Notes: generated by a model from the sequence alone, not told the origin. 64,000 nucleotides of DNA from Sulfurimicrobium sp963779055 (GCA_963779055.1 CAVZWN010000005.1:372001-436000), one strand, 5' to 3'; counted from the stretch's first letter, positions 43,727 through 52,711 are shown. Translations and numbers: made by a program.

Positions 43727-44178
43727 CCCCGGCGCGGCAGCAGCACAAGCACCAGCCCAAGAAGGCTCTGAATCAGATAAACAATGCTGGAAACCCCGTG
43801 CCAGCGCACAAAACGGTCCCGGAACATGCTTTCCATGACTTCCTTCGGTAATGCCTGGCTTTTAAGGGTTTCGAGTATCGGCTGAATTCCGAAGTGGCCG
43901 GCAACCGCCAGCAACAACATCAGCAATACTGCCCAGAAAACCCCCTGCTTCAGCGCACTCCCGCCAAAACTCAGCAGGCGGTGTATCAGCAGATAAGTCC
44001 CACACACCATGCCGATATAAGCAACGACCGTGAACATCTTTCCGGCCAGCATGCCTGCCATGCTTTTGTCACCCAGGGCCGAGAACAGTACCGGCGCAGC
44101 CAGATAGCCGATCGCCCACAGGGCGCCCACCCACAGTGTGATGGACACCAGAGCCAGTTTGTCGGCAAAGCGGTTCAT
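43723..44178 (-). CDS. DUF4149-family membrane protein
   Basis: 151-residue membrane protein with four predicted helices (about 8-30, 48-67, 76-97, 125-147), consistent with the DUF4149/TMEM205-like family; function unknown. The start MNRFADKLALVSITLWVG is typical. It overlaps the greA stop by one base and ends in a CTAG shared with the stop codon of yhbY on the other strand. The greA neighbour and this gene are often paired in betaproteobacteria. Confidence 0.8.
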   Translation of the reverse strand: MNRFADKLALVSITLWVGALWAIGYLAAPVLFSALGDKSMAGMLAGKMFTVVAYIGMVCGTYLLIHRLLSFGGSALKQGVFWAVLLMLLLAVAGHFGIQPILETLKSQALPKEVMESMFRDRFVRWHGVSSIVYLIQSLLGLVLVLLPRRG

Positions 44179-44654
44179 CAGATGTACTTCACATCCAGAA
44201 TTTCATATTCGCGATTACCGCCCGGCGCCATGACTTCCGCCACATCACCGGCGTGCTTGCCGATCAGGGAACGCGCGATCGGGGAACTGATGGAAATCTT
44301 GCCCAGCTTGATGTCGGCCTCATCGTCGCCCACGATCTGGTAAGTCGATTTGTCGCCGCTTTCCAGATCTTCCAGCTCCACTGTCGCACCAAACACGCAG
44401 CGGCCTTCCGCATCCAGCAACTTCGGGTCGATAATCTGCGCATTGGAGAGTTTTCCTTCGACTTCGGCAATGCGCCCCTCGACAAAACTCTGGCGCTCCT
44501 TGGCTGCATCGTATTCGGCATTTTCCGACAGGTCGCCGTGGGATCGCGCTTCTGCGATCGCTGCGATGACACTGGGGCGTTCCACGTTTTTCAGATTCTG
44601 CAACTCTGCGCGTAACAGTTCGGTTCCAACCACGGTCAGCGGTACTTTGTTCAT
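44178..44654 (-). CDS. greA: Transcription elongation factor GreA
   Basis: Binds RNA polymerase and stimulates cleavage of backtracked RNA. 158 residues: N-terminal coiled coil with the acidic tip ARSHGDLSENAEYDAAKERQ (about 37-56, shown here at the 20-residue limit) and a C-terminal FKBP-like domain with VGDDEADIKLGKISISSPIA. ATG 44654 (MNKVPLTVVGTELL) is the family start; the upstream 19 codons are not. Downstream of carB by 76 bp, the conserved carAB-greA order. Confidence 0.96.
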   Translation of the reverse strand: MNKVPLTVVGTELLRAELQNLKNVERPSVIAAIAEARSHGDLSENAEYDAAKERQSFVEGRIAEVEGKLSNAQIIDPKLLDAEGRCVFGATVELEDLESGDKSTYQIVGDDEADIKLGKISISSPIARSLIGKHAGDVAEVMAPGGNREYEILDVKYI

Positions 44655-44730
44655 ATCTCGTATTCCATTGAAATCAAATGACAATGCGGATTGGGTCACC
44701 CCAATCCGCACGATTCATGCCTCCAGCCGA

Positions 44731-47700
44731 TCACCCCAGACGCTGGTGCAATTCCTGCAGGCCATAGACCTGCAATTCCTTCATGTGCTGCATGCCGATG
44801 CACGCTGCGCGCGCCCCGGACAGGGTCGTGTAATAGGTAATCCGCTGCTGCAGGGTGGCGTGGCGAATTGCATAGGAATCCTGCACAGCACGCCGGTCCT
44901 CGATAGTGTTGATGATCAGGCTGATTTCACCGTTCTTGATCAGGTCAACGATATGCGGGCGGCCTTCATGCACCTTATTGACGGCGGTGACCGGAATGCC
45001 TGCCTCCTGAATTGCCGCCGCTGTGCCACGCGTAGCATAGAGACCGAAACCGAGGTCAGATAACTTGCGGGCAATATCCACCACCCGCTCCTTATCCGAA
45101 TTCCTGACACTGATCAGCGCCTTGCCGCCTGAAGGCAGCTTCACGCTTGCCGCCATTTGTGACTTGAGGAAGGCTTCCGCAAAGGTATTGCCCACGCCCA
45201 TCACCTCGCCGGTGGATTTCATTTCCGGCCCGAGGATCGGATCCACGCCCGGGAACTTGATGAAGGGGAATACCGCTTCCTTCACCGAGTAGAACGGTGG
45301 AATCACTTCGCGCGTTACGCCCTGCTGCTTCAGGCTCTGCCCCACCATGCAGCGTGCCGCGACCTTGGCCAGAGGCACGCCGGTGGCCTTGGAAACGAAG
45401 GGAACGGTACGCGAGGCACGCGGGTTGACTTCCAGCACGTAGACCGTCTGACCCTGAATGGCGAACTGTACGTTCATCAGACCGACCACATTCAGTCCTT
45501 TGGCCATGGCAACCGTCTGGCGCCGCAACTCGTCCTGCATTTCCTGCGACAGGCTGTAGGGCGGCAGGGAACAAGCCGAGTCGCCGGAATGCACACCCGC
45601 CTCCTCGATGTGTTCCATGATGCCGCCGATCAGCACGTCGGTACCGTCGCAAATCGCGTCCACATCCACCTCGGTGGCGTCATTCAGGAAACGGTCGAGC
45701 AACACCGGAGAATCATTCGAAACCTTGACCGCCTCGCGCATGTAGCGTTCGAGATCGGACTGCTGGTGCACGATTTCCATGGCACGGCCACCCAGCACGT
45801 AGGAGGGGCGCACCACCAGGGGGTAGCCAATTTCCTCGGCAGCCTTGATGGCGGCTTCCGGCGCCCGCGCTGTACGGTTTGGCGGTTGCTTGAGCTTGAG
45901 TTCATGCAGCAGTTTCTGGAAGCGTTCACGGTCTTCGGCGGCATCGATCATGTCCGGTGTGGTGCCGATGATGGACACCCCGTTGGCTTCCAGATCGCGC
46001 GCCAGTTTGAGCGGCGTCTGTCCGCCATACTGAACGATCACGCCGTAGGGCTTCTCGACATGGACGATTTCCAGCACGTCTTCCAGCGTCAGCGGCTCGA
46101 AATACAGGCGGTCGGAAGTATCATAGTCGGTGGACACGGTTTCCGGGTTGCAGTTGACCATGATGGTTTCGTACCCATCTTCGCGCATCGCAAATGCAGC
46201 ATGCACGCAGCAGTAGTCGAATTCGATCCCCTGGCCGATGCGGTTGGGGCCGCCGCCCAGCACCATGATCTTTTTCTTGTCGGTGGGCGCAGACTCGCAT
46301 TCTTCTTCGTAACTCGAATACATGTATGCGGTGTGCGTGGCAAATTCGGCAGCGCAGGTATCCACACGCTTGTAGACCGGGCGCACGCCCAGCGCCTGAC
46401 GCGTAGCGCGCACTTCATGCTGGGTGACGCCCAGCAGCTTGCCCAGACGACGGTCAGAAAATCCGCTGCGCTTGAGGCGCCGCATTTCATCGCGCGAGAG
46501 GTCGGCCAGCTTGCGCCCGGACAGCGCCTGTTCCTGCTCGACCAGGTCCTTCATTTGCGCCAGAAACCAAGGGTCAACGTGAGTCAGCTGATAAATCTGT
46601 TCCTGCGTCATGCCACAGCGCATGGCGTCAGCGATATACCAGATGCGTTCCGGGCCGGGTTCACCCAGTTCGGTTTCCAGCACATCGATATCAGTAGTCT
46701 TTTCATCCAGGCCGTCGTTGCCGGTTTCCAGACCGCGCAGGGCCTTCTGCAGCGATTCCTGGAAAGTGCGTCCCATCGCCATCACCTCGCCCACCGACTT
46801 CATCTGGGTGGTCAGGCGGTCATTGGCCTGGGGAAATTTTTCGAAGGCGAAACGCGGAATCTTGGTCACCACGTAGTCGATACTGGGCTCGAACGAGGCT
46901 GGCGTGGCGCCGCCGGTAATATCATTCTGCAATTCGTCCAGGGTGTAGCCGATCGCCAGCTTGGCCGCCACCTTGGCAATAGGGAAGCCGGTGGCTTTGG
47001 ATGCCAGCGCCGAGGAACGCGACACGCGCGGATTCATCTCGATCACCACCATTTTCCCGTCTTTCGGGTTGATGCCGAACTGCACGTTGGATCCGCCGGT
47101 TTCCACGCCGATTTCACGCAGCACCGCCAGCGAGGCGTTGCGCATGATCTGGTATTCGCGATCTGTCAGCGTCTGGGCCGGGGCGACGGTAATGGAATCG
47201 CCGGTATGCACGCCCATGGCGTCGAAGTTCTCGATCGAACAGATGATGATGCAGTTGTCCTTCTTGTCCCGCACCACCTCCATCTCGTATTCTTTCCAGC
47301 CGATCACAGATTCTTCGATCAGCAATTCGCGCGTGGGAGAGGCTTCCAGGCCGCGCTCGCAGATGGCGACGAACTCTTCCTTGTTGTAGGCAATGCCGCC
47401 ACCGGAGCCGCCCATGGTGAAGGACGGGCGGATAATGGTGGGATACCCCACCATGGCCTGCACCTGGAAGGCTTCTTCCAGGCTGTGGGCAATCGCGGCG
47501 CGCGGGCAGGCGAGGCCAATTTTTTCCATCGCCTTCTTGAATTTCTCCCTGTCCTCGGCCTTGTCGATGGCTTCGCGCGTCGCGCCAATCATTTCCACCG
47601 AGTATTTTTCCAGCACGCCGTGCTTGGCCAGATCCAGTGCGCAGTTCAGGGCCGTTTGGCCACCCATGGTTGGCAATAGAGCATCGGGGCGCTCTTTTTC

Positions 47701-47934
47701 GATGATTTTTTCCACCACCTGCCAGGTAATCGGCTCGATGTAGGTCGCGTCCGCCATGCCCGGGTCGGTCATGATGGTGGCGGGGTTGGAATTGACCAGA
47801 ATGACGCGATAGCCCTCTTCGCGCAGCGCTTTGCAAGCCTGGGCGCCGGAGTAATCGAATTCACAGGCCTGGCCGATAACGATCGGCCCGGCGCCGATGA
47901 TGAGGATGGATTTTATGTCGGTACGTTTTGGCAT
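44731..47934 (-). CDS. carB: Carbamoyl-phosphate synthase large subunit
   Basis: Synthetase subunit making carbamoyl phosphate from bicarbonate, ammonia and two ATP, feeding pyrimidine and arginine (ArgF) synthesis. 1067 residues, full length. Two ATP-grasp halves: the first has LIIGAGPIVIGQACEFDYSG at the start and FTMGGSGGGIAYN (about 170). The second starts KIMVLGGGPNRIGQGIEFDY (about 555) and has RPSYVLGGRAMEI (about 705). The C-terminal allosteric MGS domain (about 935-1060) ends GLQELHQRLG. ATG 47934 is preferred; the frame continues into the repeat. No Shine-Dalgarno sequence is visible before it. Confidence 0.97.
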   Translation of the reverse strand: MPKRTDIKSILIIGAGPIVIGQACEFDYSGAQACKALREEGYRVILVNSNPATIMTDPGMADATYIEPITWQVVEKIIEKERPDALLPTMGGQTALNCALDLAKHGVLEKYSVEMIGATREAIDKAEDREKFKKAMEKIGLACPRAAIAHSLEEAFQVQAMVGYPTIIRPSFTMGGSGGGIAYNKEEFVAICERGLEASPTRELLIEESVIGWKEYEMEVVRDKKDNCIIICSIENFDAMGVHTGDSITVAPAQTLTDREYQIMRNASLAVLREIGVETGGSNVQFGINPKDGKMVVIEMNPRVSRSSALASKATGFPIAKVAAKLAIGYTLDELQNDITGGATPASFEPSIDYVVTKIPRFAFEKFPQANDRLTTQMKSVGEVMAMGRTFQESLQKALRGLETGNDGLDEKTTDIDVLETELGEPGPERIWYIADAMRCGMTQEQIYQLTHVDPWFLAQMKDLVEQEQALSGRKLADLSRDEMRRLKRSGFSDRRLGKLLGVTQHEVRATRQALGVRPVYKRVDTCAAEFATHTAYMYSSYEEECESAPTDKKKIMVLGGGPNRIGQGIEFDYCCVHAAFAMREDGYETIMVNCNPETVSTDYDTSDRLYFEPLTLEDVLEIVHVEKPYGVIVQYGGQTPLKLARDLEANGVSIIGTTPDMIDAAEDRERFQKLLHELKLKQPPNRTARAPEAAIKAAEEIGYPLVVRPSYVLGGRAMEIVHQQSDLERYMREAVKVSNDSPVLLDRFLNDATEVDVDAICDGTDVLIGGIMEHIEEAGVHSGDSACSLPPYSLSQEMQDELRRQTVAMAKGLNVVGLMNVQFAIQGQTVYVLEVNPRASRTVPFVSKATGVPLAKVAARCMVGQSLKQQGVTREVIPPFYSVKEAVFPFIKFPGVDPILGPEMKSTGEVMGVGNTFAEAFLKSQMAASVKLPSGGKALISVRNSDKERVVDIARKLSDLGFGLYATRGTAAAIQEAGIPVTAVNKVHEGRPHIVDLIKNGEISLIINTIEDRRAVQDSYAIRHATLQQRITYYTTLSGARAACIGMQHMKELQVYGLQELHQRLG

Positions 47935-47940
47935 GTCTTT

Positions 47941-48012
47941 AGGTGAGGGGTGAGGGGTGAGGAGTGAGGGAAAAACCCTCGATCTCCTCACTTCTCACTC
48001 CTGACTCCTCAC
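47941..48012. repeat. Heptamer-armed palindrome between carA and carB
   Basis: Left arm (plus strand 47941-47970) is GGTGAGG three times then AGTGAGG. The right arm, reversed, is AGTGAGG, AGTCAGG, AGTGAGA, AGTGAGG. Four heptamers per arm in matching register. On the transcribed minus strand the purine arm contains the carA stop codon (48011-48009), and the pyrimidine arm ends about 7 nt before the carB ATG. Confidence 0.85.
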
Positions 48013-49139
48013 TTTTGCTGTTGCATCATGGAAATGAAGCGATCGAACAGATAGCTCACGTCGTGCGGCCCCGGGCTCGCTTCGGGGTGGCCCTGGAAGC
48101 TGAACGCCGGCACATCGGTGCGGGCAATGCCCTGGTTGCTGCCGTCAAACAGCGATTTGTGCGTGACGCGCAGATTGGCGGGCAATGTAGCCGGGTCAAC
48201 CGCAAAACCGTGGTTCTGGCTGGTGATCATCACCCGGCCGCTATCCAGATCCTGCACCGGATGGTTAGCGCCATGGTGGCCAAATTTCATTTTCATGGTT
48301 TTGGCGCCGGAAGCCAGGGCCAGCAACTGGTGACCCAGACAGATGCCGAAAGTGGGGATTTTCTTTTCCAGCACTTTCTGGATCGCGTGGATAGCGTAAT
48401 CGCATGGCTCGGGGTCTCCCGGGCCGTTGGACAGGAACACGCCATCCGGATTGAGCTTGAAGACTTCTTCGGCCGGTGTCTGCGCCGGCAGCACGGTAAC
48501 CTTGCAGCCGCGCTCGGCCAGCATGCGCAGGATATTGCGCTTGACGCCAAAATCGTAAGCTACGACATGATATTTTGGTGATGTCTGCTGGCCAAACCCG
48601 CCATCAAGCTTCCACTCGCCCTCAAGCCAGACCTCGCTCTGGCTACGCGTCACCACCTTGGCCAGATCCATGCCCGCCAGGCCGGCAAAACCGCGCGCCA
48701 GTTCCAGTGCTTTGGCTTCATCGATCTCTCCCGCCATCAGGCAGCCGCTCTGAGCGCCTTTTTCACGCAGGATGCGCGTCAGTTTACGGGTATCGATATC
48801 GGCAATTGCCACCACATTGTGACGCTGAAGGTATTGCGGCAGGGTTTCCGTTTCGCGCCAGCTGCTGGACAGCAAGGGCAGATCGCGAATCACCAGCCCC
48901 GCCGCGTGAATCCCTGCGGACTCTGCATCTTCAGGGTTGGCGCCGGTGTTGCCGATATGAGGATAGGTCAGGGTAACGATCTGACGGCAGTATGAGGGGT
49001 CGCTAAGGATTTCCTGGTACCCGGTAAGGGCGGTATTGAATACCACCTCACCTACGGCATGACCTGTTGCACCAATGGAAATACCGCGAAACACTGTCCC
49101 ATCTGCGAGCACGAGTATGGCTGGCTGGTGTTGCGGCAC
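48009..49139 (-). CDS. carA: Carbamoyl-phosphate synthase small subunit
   Basis: Glutaminase subunit supplying ammonia to CarB. 376 residues from GTG 49139, which has an ideal GGAGAG five nt upstream; an ATG at 49187 in the same frame would add an unsupported 16 residues. N-terminal CPSase domain AILVLADGTVFRGISIGA and LTGYQEILSDPSY, then a class I glutamine amidotransferase domain with SNGPGDPEPCDY, nucleophile Cys in FGICLGHQLLALA (about 263) and His/Glu in FQGHPEASPGPHD (about 347). First gene of carAB; promoter at 49238-49266. Confidence 0.96.
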   Translation of the reverse strand: MPQHQPAILVLADGTVFRGISIGATGHAVGEVVFNTALTGYQEILSDPSYCRQIVTLTYPHIGNTGANPEDAESAGIHAAGLVIRDLPLLSSSWRETETLPQYLQRHNVVAIADIDTRKLTRILREKGAQSGCLMAGEIDEAKALELARGFAGLAGMDLAKVVTRSQSEVWLEGEWKLDGGFGQQTSPKYHVVAYDFGVKRNILRMLAERGCKVTVLPAQTPAEEVFKLNPDGVFLSNGPGDPEPCDYAIHAIQKVLEKKIPTFGICLGHQLLALASGAKTMKMKFGHHGANHPVQDLDSGRVMITSQNHGFAVDPATLPANLRVTHKSLFDGSNQGIARTDVPAFSFQGHPEASPGPHDVSYLFDRFISMMQQQK

Positions 49140-49237
49140 AAGAACTCTCCGAATCTGTATCGAGGGGCGCGAACCGCCCCCGGACATGCAAAGCGGGACA
49201 GGCTTATCACCCGTCCCGCTCCCATTAATTCAGCGAA
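49140..49237 (-). promoter_or_regulatory. carAB leader with two hairpins
   Basis: The transcript leader can form AGCGGGAC...GTCCCGCT and then GGGGCG...CGCCCC immediately before the GGAGAG site. Neither has a strong T run. They may modulate carA expression; no known riboswitch or attenuator peptide was identified. Confidence 0.4.
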
Positions 49238-49266
49238 ATTATACTGTAATCTTGGACTTAATTCAA
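49238..49266 (-). promoter_or_regulatory. Sigma-70 promoter for carAB overlapping the dapB stop
   Basis: Minus strand TTGAAT, exactly 17 nt, TATAAT. The -35 hexamer overlaps the dapB TGA stop (49265-49263), so carAB can be transcribed separately from dapB despite the shared direction. Confidence 0.7.
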
Positions 49267-50063
49267 CGCAGACCGAGCACATCCTGCATGTCATACAGCC
49301 CGGCACCCCGCCCGGCAAGGAAACGGGCGGCACGCAGGGCGCCAAGCGCAAAGGTGGCGCGGCTGCTGGCCTTGTGCGTAATCTCCACACGTTCGCCAGT
49401 ACCGGCGAACAAAACCGTGTGATCCCCCACGATATCGCCGCCACGCACAGTAGCGAAGCCGATAGTGGATGGCGAGCGCTCGCCGGTCACACCTTCACGG
49501 CCGTACACCGCGCATTCGGCCAGATCACGCCCCAGCGCCTCAGCCACCACCTCACCCAGGCGCAGCGCAGTGCCCGATGGCGCATCCACCTTGTGGCGAT
49601 GGTGCGCCTCAAGGACTTCAATATCGTAACCTTCGTTCAGCACCCGGGCTGCCGTATCCAGCAGCTTGAACAGCAGATTGACGCCCACGCTCATATTGGG
49701 CGCGAAGACAATACCGCAGTCGTGGCTGGCAGAAAAAATCTTTTCTTTTTCCTCCGGCGTAAAACCGGTTGTGCCGATCACCATTTTCACGCCCTGCATT
49801 TGGCACAACGCCATGTGCTGCAACGTCGCCTCGGGGCGGGTGAAATCGATCAGCGCATCGCAACCTTGCAACGCAGCTGCCACATCGTCACGAATCGGCA
49901 CGCCATTGGGCGCACCGATCAACTCGCCCGAATCCTTACCCAGATATGGACTACCCGGGCGTTCCAGCGCTGCATGCACACGCATATCCGGCATTTGCGT
50001 CACCGCCTCCAGCAGAGCGCGCCCCATTCGTCCTGAACTGCCTGCAATCGCAATATTCAGCAT
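49263..50063 (-). CDS. dapB: 4-hydroxy-tetrahydrodipicolinate reductase
   Basis: NAD(P)H-dependent reductase in the diaminopimelate/lysine pathway. 266 residues. Rossmann motif IAGSSGRMGRALLEAV (about 5-20), DFTRPEATLQH (about 78), MVIGTTGFTPEEK (about 97), and the substrate motif EAHHRHKVDAPSGTALRLGE (about 153-172), with catalytic His and Lys. Starts 2 bp after bamE; together they form the conserved bamE-dapB-carAB run. Confidence 0.97.
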   Translation of the reverse strand: MLNIAIAGSSGRMGRALLEAVTQMPDMRVHAALERPGSPYLGKDSGELIGAPNGVPIRDDVAAALQGCDALIDFTRPEATLQHMALCQMQGVKMVIGTTGFTPEEKEKIFSASHDCGIVFAPNMSVGVNLLFKLLDTAARVLNEGYDIEVLEAHHRHKVDAPSGTALRLGEVVAEALGRDLAECAVYGREGVTGERSPSTIGFATVRGGDIVGDHTVLFAGTGERVEITHKASSRATFALGALRAARFLAGRGAGLYDMQDVLGLR

Positions 50064-50065
50064 GA

Positions 50066-50473
50066 TTATTTCGCTTCTGGTGCCGGCTTGGCTTCAACCG
50101 ATGCTGCCTCAGCTTCCGGCTTTGCGCTTCCAGCCGGAACCACATCCCCCTCGATACGCAGCAGCAAATCTTTTTCAAATACAGCCGTAACACGACGCTG
50201 CTCCGTCAGTTTTCCGGCTTTCTGGTAGCGGTAGACATAATCCCAGCGGTCAGGATGAAATACATCCGTCACCAGCGGCGTCCCCAGGGCAAAACGTACC
50301 TGGGAACGGGTCATGCCGGGCTTGAGGCGGGACAGCATGTCCTGCGTCACCACATTGCCCTGCTGGATATCGATCTTGTATACCGACGGTGCCATGGGAA
50401 TATAGGAGCAGGCTGGCAGGAGAAAAGCCAGGGCAATAATAGATAGGCGCATGGATGAGCTTTTGTTGTTCAT
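50066..50473 (-). CDS. bamE: Outer-membrane assembly lipoprotein BamE
   Basis: BamE/SmpA lipoprotein of the BAM complex that inserts beta-barrel proteins. 135 residues, signal peptide with lipobox FLLPAC (acylated Cys about 22), then VYKIDIQQGNVVTQDMLSRL and GMTRSQVRFALGTPLVTDVF (about 53-72), the SmpA/OmlA fold, and an Ala/Glu/Lys-rich tail. ATG 50473 is used; an internal ATG 7 codons later is possible. Divergent from fur, a very widely conserved arrangement. Confidence 0.94.
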   Translation of the reverse strand: MNNKSSSMRLSIIALAFLLPACSYIPMAPSVYKIDIQQGNVVTQDMLSRLKPGMTRSQVRFALGTPLVTDVFHPDRWDYVYRYQKAGKLTEQRRVTAVFEKDLLLRIEGDVVPAGSAKPEAEAASVEAKPAPEAK

Positions 50474-50533
50474 GAAGGTCTTATATTATGATAGCTTAAA
50501 TTATTCCCCCGGGCACATTCGAGCCAGCCAATT

Positions 50534-50959
50534 ATGAGCCAACCCAACGACCTGAAGAACGTCGGCCTCAAAGCCACGCTACCGCGCCTGAAGATCCTCA
50601 ACCTGTTTGAGACCAGCGAAGTGCGCCACCTGACTGCAGAGGACGTCTATCGCATCCTCCTCGCGGAAGATGTTGATGTCGGCCTGGCAACGGTTTATCG
50701 CGTCCTGACCCAGTTCGAGGCCGCAGGCCTGTTGGTGCGCCACCACTTCGAGGGCGGCAAGGCCGTATTCGAACTCAATCAGGGCCATCATCACGACCAC
50801 CTGGTATGCCTGCAATGCGGCCTGGTGGAAGAGTTCTACGATCCGGAAATCGAGCGCCGCCAGGAACAGATTGCCAGAGAACGCGGCTTCCGTATTCAGG
50901 AACATTCGCTTTACCTTTACGCAGACTGCCTCAAGGACAAGTGCCCGCACAAGGTTTAG
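50534..50959 (+). CDS. fur: Ferric uptake regulator Fur
   Basis: Iron-responsive repressor, 141 residues. Winged-helix DNA-binding domain (about 1-85): LKATLPRLKILNLFE, HLTAEDVYRILL, VGLATVYRVLTQFE. The dimerisation/metal domain has the histidine cluster NQGHHHDHLVCLQCG (about 85-99) and a final CLKDKCPH Cys pair. Convergent with recN (2-bp gap). A Fur box in its own promoter was looked for but is not convincing. Confidence 0.97.
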   Translation: MSQPNDLKNVGLKATLPRLKILNLFETSEVRHLTAEDVYRILLAEDVDVGLATVYRVLTQFEAAGLLVRHHFEGGKAVFELNQGHHHDHLVCLQCGLVEEFYDPEIERRQEQIARERGFRIQEHSLYLYADCLKDKCPHKV

Positions 50960-50961
50960 GC

Positions 50962-52620
50962 TTACTGCGCTCCCAGCATCTCCGCGGCATGCTGCCGGGT
51001 CGTGCCGGTGATCGTCACACCCCCCAGCATGCGGGCCACTTCCTCGATGCGCTGCGCCTGATCTAGCACCGTAATCCGGCTCACCACCTGGCCGTCACCC
51101 ACATCCTTGCTCACCTGCCAGTGCTGGCGGCCGAGAGCGGCAACCTGAGGCAGATGGGTGATACATAACACCTGGCGCTCTACTCCCAGGCCTTGCAGCA
51201 TCTTCCCCACCACTTCTGCCACACCGCCGCCGATACCCACATCCACCTCATCAAAAATAAGCGTAGGCACAGCCGCCACTTTGCTGGTGACCACCTGGAT
51301 CGCCAGGCTGATACGCGACAATTCGCCACCGGAAGCCACTTTGACGAGAGGTTTGGGGGCAAGGCTGGAATGCGTACTCACCAGAAAATCCACCTGCTCC
51401 AGACCATGAGCACCACCCTCTGCCAGTGGATGGAGCGCCACTTCGAAACACCCCCCTGCCATCGCCAGCTGCTGCATCGTCTCGCTCACTCTGGAGCCCA
51501 GTTCCTGCGCCATGCGCTCGCGGGATGCGCTCAACTCTCCGGCCCGCGCCAGATAAGCCGCCCGCGCTTCTCCTTCCTGCCGCTGCAATACTTCCGCCGA
51601 GCCAAGCAGCTGCAATTCGGCTAGCCGGGCCTCGCACTCCTGCAACAATGGCGGAAGCTGCTCCGCCGTAACCCGGTACTTGCGCGCCATATCATGCACC
51701 TGCTCCAGCCGCTGCTCGGCCTGGCGCAGCCGGTCCGGGTCCATATCCAGCCGCTGCGCATAATGGCGCAGACCGTAAGCCGCCTCCTGCATCTGCGCGG
51801 CAGCCGAATCCAGAATCGCCAGGGGCTCGCCCAGACCAGAATCGAATTCCACCACCTTGTTGATCCGCCCGATCAGCCCATTGAGCTGGGGCAACAGCGC
51901 CTGATCGCCCTCGGCAAGCAACTCCACCGCATATTGCGCGTTTTCCAGCAGGCTCGCGGCATGCGCAAGGCGGGCATGCTCCGCCTGCAATTCCAGCCAC
52001 TCCTCTGGTCCCACATCCAGCGCCCGCAGCTCGCGCACCTGCCATTCGAGCTGCTCCAGCTCTGCCGCAGCCGCCGCAGAATCTTTCTCCCACGCCAGGC
52101 AGCGCTCATGCAAGCCCTGCCAGTCACGGTAATACCGGGCCACCTCGTGGACCAGCTCTCCCAATCCGGCATAGCCATCGAGCAGTTCGCGCTGCGCCGA
52201 AGGTTTGAGCAGGGACTGGTGCGCATGCTGGCCATGAATATCCACCAGAAACTCCCCCGCTTCGCGCAGCTGTTGCAGAGTCGCACTGCTGCCATTAATG
52301 AAAGCACGTGAGCGCCCACTCGCGTCAACAACCCGGCGCATCAGGCACATGCCGGGCTCATCTAGCAGGCCGTTATCTTCCAGCCATGCCAGGAGCGCAG
52401 GTATTTTCTGGACATCAAATTCGGCCGACAATTCTGCCCGCTGGCACCCGGCGCGCACCACCCCGGCATCTGCCCGCTCGCCCAGTACCAGGGCCAGGGC
52501 ATCGACCAGAATCGACTTGCCGGCGCCGGTTTCACCTGTCAGCACAGTAAAACCGGCATCGAACTCCAGTTCCAGCCGGTCAACGATGACGAAATCGCGG
52601 ATACTTAAGGAAAGCAGCAT
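50962..52620 (-). CDS. recN: DNA repair protein RecN
   Basis: SMC-like ATPase in double-strand-break repair. 552 residues from ATG 52620 (MLLSLSIRDFVIVDRLELEF). Walker A GETGAGKSILVDAL (about 29), long coiled-coil arms (about 160-360), then the ABC signature and Walker B region VASGGELSRISLAIQ and TLIFDEVDVGIGGGVAE (about 450-470). Its start has no visible Shine-Dalgarno sequence because the palindrome at 52628-52700 abuts it. nadK lies upstream, the conserved nadK-recN pair. Confidence 0.96.
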   Translation of the reverse strand: MLLSLSIRDFVIVDRLELEFDAGFTVLTGETGAGKSILVDALALVLGERADAGVVRAGCQRAELSAEFDVQKIPALLAWLEDNGLLDEPGMCLMRRVVDASGRSRAFINGSSATLQQLREAGEFLVDIHGQHAHQSLLKPSAQRELLDGYAGLGELVHEVARYYRDWQGLHERCLAWEKDSAAAAAELEQLEWQVRELRALDVGPEEWLELQAEHARLAHAASLLENAQYAVELLAEGDQALLPQLNGLIGRINKVVEFDSGLGEPLAILDSAAAQMQEAAYGLRHYAQRLDMDPDRLRQAEQRLEQVHDMARKYRVTAEQLPPLLQECEARLAELQLLGSAEVLQRQEGEARAAYLARAGELSASRERMAQELGSRVSETMQQLAMAGGCFEVALHPLAEGGAHGLEQVDFLVSTHSSLAPKPLVKVASGGELSRISLAIQVVTSKVAAVPTLIFDEVDVGIGGGVAEVVGKMLQGLGVERQVLCITHLPQVAALGRQHWQVSKDVGDGQVVSRITVLDQAQRIEEVARMLGGVTITGTTRQHAAEMLGAQ

Positions 52621-52627
52621 GATTATT

Positions 52628-52700
52628 GGGGAATGGGCAATGGGTGATGAGTGATGCGGGGTCCCCGGCTTTTCATTACCCATTGCCCATTACTCATTAC
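52628..52700. repeat. Heptamer-armed palindrome between nadK and recN
   Basis: Plus-strand left arm GGGGAAT GGGCAAT GGGTGAT GAGTGAT; right arm reversed is GGTAAT GAGTAAT GGGCAAT GGGTAAT GA, followed by a GGGG/CCCC inner pair. The core AATGGGCAATGGGT matches exactly. The purine-rich arm again comes first on the transcribed minus strand, 11 nt after the nadK stop; the pyrimidine arm ends about 7 nt before the recN ATG. Confidence 0.85.
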
Positions 52701-52711
52701 CAGATGATTCA

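Noticed and set aside
45589..47679. 696-codon open frame on the plus strand
   Set aside because: Antisense to carB; composition is a His/Gln-rich shadow caused by GC-biased codon use, no family resemblance.
47941..48012. CRISPR-like appearance of the heptamer repeats
   Set aside because: Units are contiguous 7-mers without unique spacers and are arranged as a palindrome; no cas genes in the window.
50474..50533. Fur box between bamE and fur
   Set aside because: TATTATGATAGCTTAAATTATT has only partial resemblance to the GATAATGATAATCATTATC consensus.
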